From positions 4,035-18,789 of the forward strand of contig DCDG01000029.1 in the NCBI GenBank assembly GCA_002316315.1: a stretch of 14,755 nt of DNA, written 5' to 3'. Below the pieces are notes generated by a model that did no database searches, was not told the DNA's origin, and saw only the letters and a program-made list of their open reading frames with translations. Of the stretch, positions 1 through 5,690 are shown one piece after another. Numbering within the stretch: position 1 is the first letter of the stretch; each line of letters starts with the position of its first letter. This stretch comes from Candidatus Aminicenantes bacterium UBA1061 (GTDB lineage: Bacteria; Acidobacteriota; Aminicenantia; Aminicenantales; Saccharicenantaceae). Made by a program: the position numbers and the translations under genes.

Positions 1-270
1 CCGGATAAACTGCTGGCTCTGCGGACACTCGGGGCAACTCTCAAACCAGGCGGGCAACTGATTGTCGCCCATACCGCCAGCCGGGAGGAAGTCAACGCCT
101 TCCACGCCCGGTTACCAGAGCCTGTCTGCTACGACCAGCTCCCCGATTCGCGGGAAATGGCTGAGCTGCTGCTGGCGGCTCATCTGCGGCTGATTGAGCT
201 GGATGAAGGCACCATATATTTTTTGAGGGCCGGTCGTGATGATGACAGGTTCGATAAAATTCCGAGGTGA
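1..270 (+). CDS. SAM-dependent methyltransferase, C-terminal end (partial at left edge)
   Basis: The frame is open from base 1 to a TGA at 268-270 and gives the last 89 residues of a protein whose start lies outside the window. The visible part has the LKPGG turn followed by a hydrophobic strand (QLIVAHTAS), the late-core signature of class I (Rossmann-fold) SAM-dependent methyltransferases. The SAM-binding GxGxG motif would lie upstream and cannot be checked. The tail is charged (GRDDDRF). It lies 101 bp upstream of the ECF transporter gene cbiQ on the same strand, so it is probably part of that operon. The substrate cannot be told from this fragment. Family call is reasonably sure; exact function is unknown. 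Confidence 0.7.
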   Translation, partial: PDKLLALRTLGATLKPGGQLIVAHTASREEVNAFHARLPEPVCYDQLPDSREMAELLLAAHLRLIELDEGTIYFLRAGRDDDRFDKIPR

Positions 271-309
271 ACAAAGATAAAAAAAGGGCACCAGGTTAAG
301 TGTGTGATG

Positions 310-420
310 TGATCGGAGAAAAGTGAAAAGATCGAAAGCAAAGAAAAGAAATGAGATAAGAAAGAAGAGAGATGGCGAGAGATAAAAGAGAGGAAAAACA
401 AAAAGATAAAAAACGTCCAG
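310..420 (+). other. Purine-rich leader and start of cbiQ
   Basis: This stretch is almost entirely A and G on the + strand. It runs from the spacer after the methyltransferase across the ATG at 372 into the first codons of cbiQ, which encode a run of Lys, Arg and Glu. There is no classical AGGAGG. The only Shine-Dalgarno-like string is the GAAGAGAG immediately before the ATG. No terminator or clear promoter is visible between the two genes, which fits co-transcription. Confidence 0.4.
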
Positions 421-1283
421 AGCTAAGGATAGTCGGCGGCACAGGCTTCAGGAATAGCACTGGCGGAAGCACTGGGACAAGCATCAAAAGCCCCGGCTGC
501 AGCCAGGCTGACAGCGGTAACACAGGGGCCTGCATCACAAGTGCCCGGAGCAACAGCAGCGGCAGCACCCACTCCGGCTCCGGCCCCGGTCTTGACCCCA
601 GAGCCAGCTTGCTGGGCTTTGCAATTGTTGCAGCTGGGGCGGTTTTTTTACCCGGTCGCACACCTTTCTGGAAGTTCGCTGCGGTTCTGGCGGTGCTAAT
701 TTCAATAGACTATCTCATCAATCGGCAGCCAGGAAAATTAATGAGAAAGCTGCTTCATCTGTTGCTTTTTCTTTTGCCATTTTTTATTTTCCTGTTGCTT
801 GTAACCCTGCTCTTTTCCGGGAAAAAAGTCTCACCCGCCCAAAGCCTTTTTAACCTCGGGCAGATAGCAGTGAGGATGATTATCATCATCGCCGCCGATG
901 TGGTTTTCATCCTCAGTCAGACTCCTGAAGATATTATGGCGGCCCTTCATCAGAGTCACCTTCCCCGACCGATAATCCGCCTTCTGACTTCAGCCGCCCG
1001 CTACTATCAGATTCTGACGGATGAGGCGGTAAGTAGTTTCAGAGCCAGGGCGTCGAGAGAGCGCGGGAGAAGGCCGGTGATGAAGAGACTCAAAATCACC
1101 GGATTAATTATAGAAAATATTTTTATGCGGGTTGTGGAAAGAAGTCAGCGCATTTATGCCGCTATGCTGTCTCGCGGCTACGAGGGGCAACTGTTTTTCC
1201 TGAAAAAGTTCAAGTTCGGCGGGCGCGAGGCGGTTCTGGTCGTGGCTTTGATGGGGATACTGCTGGTAACTGTCCTGATTTAG
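372..1283 (+). CDS. cbiQ: ECF transporter transmembrane (T) subunit, CbiQ/NikQ family
   Basis: A 303-residue membrane protein that couples the ATPase to the substrate-binding component of an energy-coupling factor transporter, probably for nickel given nikR downstream. The family core begins at LDPRA (about residues 74-78), followed by hydrophobic segments near 79-92, 100-113, 127-148, 163-181 and 286-303. The two cytoplasmic coupling motifs with Ala-Arg-Gly are recognisable: ARASRERG at 225-232 and AAMLSRGYEG at 263-272. The first ~73 residues are atypical: a Lys/Arg/Glu-rich start, then a Gly/Ser/Thr/Asn-rich low-complexity stretch (about 22-73) containing a 12-bp tandem duplication at 456-479. 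No in-frame start exists between 372 and the LDPRA core, so the extension appears genuine. Family identity is firm; nickel over cobalt is inferred from context. Confidence 0.9.
   Translation: MARDKREEKQKDKKRPELRIVGGTGFRNSTGGSTGTSIKSPGCSQADSGNTGACITSARSNSSGSTHSGSGPGLDPRASLLGFAIVAAGAVFLPGRTPFWKFAAVLAVLISIDYLINRQPGKLMRKLLHLLLFLLPFFIFLLLVTLLFSGKKVSPAQSLFNLGQIAVRMIIIIAADVVFILSQTPEDIMAALHQSHLPRPIIRLLTSAARYYQILTDEAVSSFRARASRERGRRPVMKRLKITGLIIENIFMRVVERSQRIYAAMLSRGYEGQLFFLKKFKFGGREAVLVVALMGILLVTVLI
456..479 (+). repeat. 12-bp tandem duplication inside cbiQ
   Basis: AGCACTGGCGGA is followed directly by AGCACTGGGACA, 9 of 12 bases identical, then another AGC. It encodes Ser-Thr-Gly units within the low-complexity N-terminal extension of the ECF T subunit. 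The repeat is short and imperfect. Confidence 0.5.
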
Positions 1284-1593
1284 GCCAGCCTGGATTCAGG
1301 CTTTCGCCATTAACCAACGGTTGTAAAACAGGCTGATGAAACAAGGTGCGGATGATAGTGATACGGGATAATAATCACAATAATAATGAACACAATAGCA
1401 ATGAATAATAACAATGATATTTTTCACTTTAACTTTAATTATCCCTGGCTTTATTTTCTTGAGTTTTATTTTCTGGCAGCCGGCGGTAAGCTTGCTGTCC
1501 AACGGGTGCGCCAGGCAATAAAAAGAAGATCTCAGATGGTAAGCTAACTTTATAAGTTTAAGAAAATAAGAGAAATAGAATGAGAGAAATAGA
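1284..1593. other. Long cbiQ-cbiO gap with AT-rich simple sequence
   Basis: ECF T and A genes usually abut or overlap; here 310 bp separate them. The middle (about 1366-1420) is an A/T/C simple-sequence tract of AAT-like triplets. It is followed by a possible short membrane-peptide frame (1414-1521) and, at the end, a 14-bp tandem duplication over the cbiO start. I see no convincing terminator or RNA gene. Confidence 0.5.
1414..1521 (+). CDS. Possible 35-residue membrane peptide (doubtful)
   Basis: An ATG at 1414 opens a 35-codon frame ending in TAA at 1519-1521. The product is a single strongly hydrophobic segment (IFFTLTLIIPGFIFLSFIF) with a short polar tail ending CARQ. It lies on the coding strand between the two ECF genes, where small membrane partners (CbiN-like) are known in related transporters. 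Against it: no Shine-Dalgarno sequence is visible upstream, CbiN-type proteins are longer with two membrane helices, and AT-rich DNA readily yields hydrophobic frames by chance. Treat it as a candidate only. Confidence 0.2.
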   Translation: MIFFTLTLIIPGFIFLSFIFWQPAVSLLSNGCARQ

Positions 1594-1596
1594 ATG
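1569..1596 (+). repeat. Perfect 14-bp tandem duplication over the cbiO start codon
   Basis: AGAGAAATAGAATG occurs at 1569-1582 and again at 1583-1596. Each copy ends in ATG; the second ATG (1594) starts cbiO. Because 14 is not a multiple of three, the first ATG (1580) opens a different frame that ends after 15 codons. The duplication therefore duplicates the initiation region and creates a possible competing start. Confidence 0.85.
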
Positions 1597-2418
1597 GACA
1601 ACAGAGAAGAAACAACCGAAATTATAAGACCGGAGGCAGTGGCGGCCAGTCGCTTCCCGGAATCACCAAACCCGGCTGAAGCCAGAACGGTCACCACAGC
1701 GATGGCGGCTATAGCCGTTGAAGTAAGGGGGCTGAGCTATACATTTCCCGATGGGACGGTGGCTCTTCAGGATGTCAGCTTCTCGGTGGCGGAAAAAGAG
1801 AAGGTGGCTATTATCGGTCCGAACGGAGCCGGAAAATCAACGCTATTGCTTCTCCTCAACGGGCTGCTCAGGGGGCAGGGCCTGGTTAAAATTTCTGGTC
1901 TGGAAGTTTGCCGGCGCAATGTTAAAGCTATCAGGTCAAAGACCGGACTGGTCTTTCAGAACCCGGACGATCAGCTTTTTATGCCGACGGTTCTGGACGA
2001 TGTAGCGTTCGGGCTGTGCCTGCCGAGTGAAGACCGGGATGGACAGAGGAGGCAAGTGGTGGAAAAAGTCAAAAGCAAACTTAAAGAGCTCAGGGCTGAA
2101 CATCTGATTAACCGATCGACGATGCGGCTGAGCCCGGGTGAAAAAAAGAAGGTGGCACTGGCCGGGGTGCTGATCACAGAGCCGGAAATTCTGCTTCTGG
2201 ATGAGCCGACCTCCGGGCTCGACCCGGCCTCGAGGCGGTGGCTCGAAGATTATCTGAAGGGGCTGGAGCGGACGCTTATCATGACTACTCATGACCTGGA
2301 ATTGGCCAGGAAGGTCGCCCAGCGAATTGTTCTCCTGAGCAGGGGGCAGCTCGTGGCTGAAGGCGGCCCGGAAGACATCCTGGATGATCAGGAGCTTTTG
2401 GAAGGTGGTGGCCTGTAA
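1594..2418 (+). CDS. cbiO: ECF transporter ATPase, CbiO/NikO family
   Basis: A 274-residue ABC ATPase that powers the metal ECF transporter with CbiQ. All nucleotide-binding motifs are present: Walker A GPNGAGKST (75-83), Q-loop FQNPDDQ (121-127), signature LSPGEKKK (179-186, variant of LSGGQ), Walker B ILLLDEP (199-205), D-loop SGLD and switch His233 in TTHD. The FQNPDDQLF string is typical of metal and vitamin ECF ATPases. The ABC fold begins near residue 42; the first ~40 residues are a Glu/Pro/Ala/Thr-rich extension. An internal ATG at 1702 (residue 37) would remove it, but neither start has a strong Shine-Dalgarno sequence. I keep 1594, preceded by GAGAGAA. It is followed 203 bp later by nikR. 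Function is firm; the exact start is uncertain. Confidence 0.92.
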   Translation: MDNREETTEIIRPEAVAASRFPESPNPAEARTVTTAMAAIAVEVRGLSYTFPDGTVALQDVSFSVAEKEKVAIIGPNGAGKSTLLLLLNGLLRGQGLVKISGLEVCRRNVKAIRSKTGLVFQNPDDQLFMPTVLDDVAFGLCLPSEDRDGQRRQVVEKVKSKLKELRAEHLINRSTMRLSPGEKKKVALAGVLITEPEILLLDEPTSGLDPASRRWLEDYLKGLERTLIMTTHDLELARKVAQRIVLLSRGQLVAEGGPEDILDDQELLEGGGL

Positions 2419-2563
2419 GCTTTAAAAAAATCAGCTTTGTGATTTTATGGATTTCACGGATTCTATGGATTATATGCTTGGAAAGATAGAGGGAATTAGA
2501 CTTATAACTCTGCTGGCCCGGCTGCTTTCACACCCAGACCTTAGTCGCACTACGTTCATCTTT

Positions 2564-2588
2564 AATGATCTGCAAAAATCATATCATT
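2564..2588. promoter_or_regulatory. Candidate operator (dyad) upstream of nikR
   Basis: AATGAT at 2564-2569 and ATCATT at 2583-2588 form a 6-bp dyad separated by 13 bp. An additional ATCAT lies at 2578-2582. The right arm overlaps the TTGACA box at 2587. NikR proteins bind dyads with separated half-sites (GTATGA-N16-TCATAC in E. coli); this one differs in sequence and spacing. An autoregulatory site is inference from position. Confidence 0.3.
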
Positions 2589-2615
2589 GACATAGAATCC
2601 TATTTCTTTTAATCT
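2587..2615 (+). promoter_or_regulatory. Candidate nikR promoter
   Basis: A perfect TTGACA lies at 2587-2592. TTTAAT (2608-2613) at 15-bp spacing or TAATCT (2610-2615) at 17-bp spacing could serve as the -10 box. Transcription would then start at about 2620-2622, on or next to the nikR ATG, suggesting a leaderless or near-leaderless message. Confidence 0.4.
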
Positions 2616-2621
2616 CAGGAC

Positions 2622-3044
2622 ATGGAAAAAACCATTCGGTTCAGTATTTCTCTTGAGTCAGAGCTATCCAGAAAATTCGACTCGTGGATGAAAAAGAACG
2701 GTTACGAGAACCGCTCTGAAGCCGTCAGGGACCTGATCAGGGATAAGCTGGTAGAGGAAGAATGGAAGGATGACAGCAAGGAGGTGGTGGCTGTTCTCAG
2801 TCTGGTTTACAGCCACGACAGCCCGGAGCTGCCACGGGTCCTGACCGACATTCAGCACCAGCACCACAGTCTGGTGATTAGCTCGACTCATATTCACCTC
2901 GACAAACATAATTGCCTCGAGGTCATTATCATGAAAGGCCAGGCCGGGGTGATCAAAAAGGTAGCCAGTGAGCTGCTGAGTTTGCGGCGCGTTAAGCACG
3001 GGCGTCTGATGATGACGACCACCGGCGCAGACATTCCCTCCTAG
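2622..3044 (+). CDS. nikR: Nickel-responsive transcriptional regulator NikR
   Basis: A 140-residue regulator of the usual NikR length. The N-terminal ~45 residues form a ribbon-helix-helix DNA-binding domain (TIRFSISLESEL strand, then NRSEAVRDLIRDKL helix). The rest is the ACT-like nickel-sensing tetramerisation domain. The four nickel ligands align with E. coli His76, His87, His89 and Cys95 as His79 (IQHQHH), His90 and His92 (THIHLDKHNC) and Cys98, so nickel sensing should be intact. The ATG at 2622 is required for the first DNA-binding strand. An AGGA lies only one base upstream, too close for normal Shine-Dalgarno function. It lies directly after the ECF transporter genes, which it probably represses when nickel is plentiful. 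Confidence 0.95.
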   Translation: MEKTIRFSISLESELSRKFDSWMKKNGYENRSEAVRDLIRDKLVEEEWKDDSKEVVAVLSLVYSHDSPELPRVLTDIQHQHHSLVISSTHIHLDKHNCLEVIIMKGQAGVIKKVASELLSLRRVKHGRLMMTTTGADIPS

Positions 3045-3054
3045 ATATGCTTGA

Positions 3055-3071
3055 TAAGCTTAATAAGCTTA
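3055..3071. repeat. Doubled palindrome TAAGCTTA-A-TAAGCTTA
   Basis: TAAGCTTA is itself a perfect palindrome and occurs twice with one A between. The unit is therefore both a direct and an inverted repeat, just 11 bp after the nikR stop codon. It could be a protein-binding site or part of the transcript end. There is no T-run after it. Confidence 0.4.
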
Positions 3072-3148
3072 GCTCAGTTAAGGCAGGCCTGCTTATGGAA
3101 AAGGCAGGTATCGGGGCAGAAAACAAATAATATCTATGTGTTTAGCTG

Positions 3149-3178
3149 CAGGCTTGTTTGCCTGGCTTTTAATTTTTA
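3149..3178 (+). terminator. Weak candidate rho-independent terminator after nikR
   Basis: CAGGC and GCCTG pair around a TTGTTT loop and are followed by GCTTTTAATTTTT. The stem is only 5 bp, so this is a weak terminator, but the T-rich tail and its position about 100 bp after nikR fit. Confidence 0.4.
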
Positions 3179-3427
3179 AGGCCGGGGACGATCATAAATA
3201 AATTTGGGTAATGAATCGGTCTTTTTCGGGGTAATCGTGACGAATCAGTTTCTTTCTGGGTAGTGCAGGAAGACCAGAATAAGTGGCCGGCAAGCCAGTT
3301 TTGTTTGATGCCAACGAGTAAATCAGTAAAGTGGAAAACATGGCAAAATGATCCTGGCACTGGCAGGGTGATACAGGTAAGACGGCTGGGTAGCCACCTA
3401 AACGAGACGCAAACAGGGAAGACAAAA

Positions 3428-3479
3428 AGCAGGAAAGAAGAACTGCAGGGGCGAACCAGATGCCCTTCTTCTGCCTGCT
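3428..3479. repeat. Long interrupted inverted repeat
   Basis: AGCAGG (3428-3433) pairs with CCTGCT (3474-3479), AGAAGAA with TTCTTCT, and GGGC with GCCC, leaving a short interior bulge and a 9-base loop. It ends 4 bp before the REP-like palindrome and lies upstream of the lipoprotein promoter. Confidence 0.5.
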
Positions 3480-3483
3480 GGTC

Positions 3484-3505
3484 AGGGACAGGGTATCACG
3501 TCCCC
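3484..3505 (+). repeat. REP-like imperfect palindrome, left copy
   Basis: GGGAC and GTCCC form a 5-bp stem around the 10-base centre AGGGTATCAC. The copy at 5691-5712 matches it at 20 of 22 positions, in the same orientation. Short GC-capped palindromes of this kind resemble repetitive extragenic palindromes moved by REP-associated (Y1/TnpA-like) transposases. No such transposase is in the window. Confidence 0.65.
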
Positions 3506-3513
3506 ATAAAAAC

Positions 3514-3541
3514 TTGACATGACAGGCTTTATTAGCATAAG
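3514..3541 (+). promoter_or_regulatory. Candidate promoter of the lipoprotein gene
   Basis: TTGACA at 3514-3519 is followed after 16 bp by CATAAG (3536-3541), four of six matches to TATAAT. AT-rich sequence then leads to a strong Shine-Dalgarno AGGAGG at 3558-3563. It lies 8 bp downstream of the REP-like element. Confidence 0.5.
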
Positions 3542-3570
3542 TATATAGATTAAAAAGAGGAGGGTTGCCA

Positions 3571-4206
3571 ATGGCAGCAACAAGCAAGATGCGAAAGGCT
3601 TGGTATAAATCAATTACTGGCCTGTTGGTTATTGTTTTTTTTGGCCAGAGCTGCGCTGTGATCGGACCTAAATATCAGACAGTGCCTGTCACCAGCAATC
3701 CACCCCAGGCAAGAATAACTGTTGATGATAAGTTTGTCGGCAAGACACCACTGAACCTTAAGCTTTCCAGGAAAGATGACCACGTTATCCAGATTGAGAT
3801 GGATGGGTACGAAGCGGCGAAGATATTCGTCAGTCCCCAGCCAGGGAGTGAAGGGTCTGTTGGCAGTGCAGTGGCGGCTGGCGTTCCTTTCACGCTGATC
3901 GGTATGGTTTTCGGAGTTCTGGCCAGTCTTTTATTTGCTCCACATAATGAAGCGGATCATGTAGATGCGGCCTGGGTTTTGGGTGGAGCGGCGGTGGGGG
4001 CCATCCCGGGGATTTATATAATGGTTTCAAGTTACCAGACCCAACTCCAACCGCAAAGAGTCTATGTGTTGCTCAAAAAGGCAGGGGAAACTGGGCAGGG
4101 ATCTGCGGAGGACGGCTCAGAGTCAGGGTCAGTCCAGAGGATAGAAATTTCAGCTGAACAGTTTTCTTCGGTCAACTGGATTAGCATCTCCATCGAGAAA
4201 AAATAG
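3571..4206 (+). CDS. PEGA-domain lipoprotein
   Basis: A 211-residue envelope lipoprotein. The start is set by AGGAGG at 3558-3563, 7 bp before the ATG at 3571; an in-frame TTG at 3565 is too close to that site. A positively charged N-terminus and hydrophobic core end in FFGQSC, with Cys28 as the lipidation site. Residues about 42-82 match a PEGA domain (SNPPQARITVDDKFVGKTPL through MDGYE), a small beta domain found on surface or cell-wall-associated proteins. Two hydrophobic glycine-rich segments follow (about 100-123 and 137-153), then a beta-like region with a Gly/Ser/Glu-rich insert (about 168-183). It has its own promoter and lies 68 bp upstream of the ERCC4 nuclease gene. The role is not known; it is probably structural or scaffolding. 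Confidence 0.75.
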   Translation: MAATSKMRKAWYKSITGLLVIVFFGQSCAVIGPKYQTVPVTSNPPQARITVDDKFVGKTPLNLKLSRKDDHVIQIEMDGYEAAKIFVSPQPGSEGSVGSAVAAGVPFTLIGMVFGVLASLLFAPHNEADHVDAAWVLGGAAVGAIPGIYIMVSSYQTQLQPQRVYVLLKKAGETGQGSAEDGSESGSVQRIEISAEQFSSVNWISISIEKK

Positions 4207-4274
4207 CAGTAAGATAAGTCATTGAAGTAAAATAAAGTTTAAGTTAACCTGATTTTTCCGGAGAAGCAGGAAGA

Positions 4275-5363
4275 ATGGAAGCAGTTTTCTGGATCATGGA
4301 AGCTACTGGACATCCTAAATTTCCTTTCCGGATTAAAATAATCAAAGGGGAGGAAATCCTGCTTGGCCTGCGCGTTCAGGACCGCTGGCCTGGTCCGCGC
4401 GGCCACATTTTTTGCCTGCGGGAAGATCCAGAGGGTCAGGCCTCACTCTACCCGGCAGAAGAAGTGGAAAGGGTGCCGGTCATCTCGATGAAAAGGTACG
4501 GGAAAAGGTTGGCCATCGTCCTGGATAGAGCCATAAATAAAAGATGCGAATTTCTATTCCTGACGAAAAAATACAAGCAGAAAGAAGGCGAATACGAGCA
4601 GATTTTCTGGCGGACACGAAGCAACCTTATTCAGAGGAAAATAAAAGTAAAGCTGACGGCGCAAGGTTCGCCTCAGCTTCATATCTACATTGATAAAAGC
4701 GAACGTTATCCCTGGAGTTTCCGTGGATGCGCGGTTGAACGGAAAACACTTCCGGCTGGAGATTATGCCCTGGCCGGCCCGGAGGGTCTCAAAGCGGTTG
4801 TCGAGCGCAAGACGTTTGAGAATTTGCTGGGAGAATTCGGGCGGATGCCGCTTCTCCATCAGGCCCTGGGCGAGCTTGAACTTTATCGCTATTCGGCTCT
4901 GGTCATCGAGGCCAATTATTCAGATTTTCTTAATCCGCAAAAACTCAGGTTCTATTCGCCAGCTTTCGCGGCCAGAGCTTTAGCCGAGCTTCAGGCCCTT
5001 CATCCGGATCTGATTATTGTTTTTGCCGGGAACAGGAAACTTGCTCAGGAATGGACGTTGAGGTTTTTCTCAGCCATCCTGGCTCACGAGGCAGATAGAC
5101 TGCCAGCCGGTGTGAGCGAGGCACTTGATCGATACGACCTGCCGCTTGATTTTAAGGGAGGAAGCTACTTCGAAGTGCGAGAAAAGATCCTCAAGGAACT
5201 GCCCGAAGAATTCGGCCAGGAGGATTTGCGGCGGCATTTCCAGGAGTCGGAAAGTAAACCTGTGCAGCGAGCACTCAGCGACCTCCAAAAAGAAGGACAG
5301 CTTCAGACCTCAGGCCGGGGCAAGGGGCGGCGCTGGATTAAGATCAGAAGCAAAGTGAATTGA
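4275..5363 (+). CDS. ERCC4/XPF-family nuclease with C-terminal winged-helix-like region
   Basis: A 362-residue protein whose central part (about 134-275) matches the ERCC4 nuclease fold of XPF, Mus81 and Hef, which cut branched or flap DNA. Visible are the first acidic strand IYIDKSER (Asp140, Glu143), LPAGDYAL (GDY at 162-164), VVERKTFENL (ERK at 177-179) and a later strand ALVIEA (about 208-213). The usual ERKxxxD aspartate is Asn183 here. There is no SF2 helicase domain. Residues 1-125 are a beta-rich domain I do not recognise. Residues about 298-358 look like a winged helix (VREKILKELP, EDLRR, VQRALSDLQKEG) ending in a basic tail, probably for DNA binding. GGAG at 4260-4263 may be the ribosome site; a second ATG at 4296 is possible. 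The fold is well supported; the substrate is unknown. Confidence 0.8.
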   Translation: MEAVFWIMEATGHPKFPFRIKIIKGEEILLGLRVQDRWPGPRGHIFCLREDPEGQASLYPAEEVERVPVISMKRYGKRLAIVLDRAINKRCEFLFLTKKYKQKEGEYEQIFWRTRSNLIQRKIKVKLTAQGSPQLHIYIDKSERYPWSFRGCAVERKTLPAGDYALAGPEGLKAVVERKTFENLLGEFGRMPLLHQALGELELYRYSALVIEANYSDFLNPQKLRFYSPAFAARALAELQALHPDLIIVFAGNRKLAQEWTLRFFSAILAHEADRLPAGVSEALDRYDLPLDFKGGSYFEVREKILKELPEEFGQEDLRRHFQESESKPVQRALSDLQKEGQLQTSGRGKGRRWIKIRSKVN

Positions 5364-5690
5364 GGGAGGAAGTTCAGATGGGGTCTTCAGATGTTCAGAT
5401 GGGGTCGGGCCAGCCGATTTTCTTTATTATCAATAAGAAATAGAGATGAAACGGCAAATATAACTTATCTCTCCACCCTTCCTGCCCCGATAATATTCCG
5501 GATAATATTTTCGCTTTCGTTGATTCCCGAGGATGGTAAAAGCCAGTTTCAGTCGCGCGTTGCAGCCTGTATTCAATCATTCATCAATGATATAGAATCC
5601 GGAACATTTGAACATTCATTTCGTCAATATTCTTCCCCTAAAATAGGATTGGAAAAGTAAACGGAGGCAGAAGGTAGTGCCCTTTCAAAT
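5364..5690. other. Intergenic region after the ERCC4 gene
   Basis: About 327 bp with no convincing gene; an 89-codon + strand frame (5391-5660) has no recognisable features. It contains direct repeats GTTCAGATGGGGTC (5372-5385 and 5393-5406), a 12-bp-period GATAATATT pair (5489-5497 and 5501-5509), and a hairpin ATCATT-CATC-AATGAT (5576-5591) next to ATAGAATCC. Confidence 0.5.
5372..5406 (+). repeat. 14-bp direct repeat, 21-bp period
   Basis: GTTCAGATGGGGTC is present at 5372-5385 and 5393-5406, identical in both copies, with a third TTCAGATG core at 5386-5393 between them. It starts 8 bp after the stop codon of the nuclease gene. Confidence 0.7.

Larger units (their letters stand above)
3045..3570. 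other. Intergenic region between nikR and the PEGA lipoprotein gene
   Basis: About 525 bp without a convincing gene. It holds, in order, a doubled palindrome (3055-3071), a perfect 10-bp palindrome GCAGGCCTGC (3083-3092), a weak terminator (3149-3178), about 250 bp in which I see nothing clear, a long interrupted hairpin (3428-3479), a REP-like palindrome (3484-3505) and a promoter (3514-3541). Short frames on either strand look like chance. Confidence 0.6.

Noticed and set aside
296..661. Ser/Leu-rich - strand frame opposite cbiQ
   Set aside because: It is the complement of the purine-rich leader and low-complexity coding sequence; base composition alone explains it.
1296..1697. 133-codon - strand frame over the cbiQ-cbiO gap
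   Set aside because: It covers AT-rich simple sequence and overlaps the cbiO start on the opposite strand; no family resemblance.
3565..4206. PEGA lipoprotein starting at the TTG at 3565
   Set aside because: The AGGAGG at 3558-3563 is correctly spaced for the ATG at 3571 but almost touches the TTG.
5391..5660. 89-codon + strand gene
   Set aside because: No recognisable domain, no ribosome site, and it lies in spacer DNA with direct repeats and AT-rich stretches.
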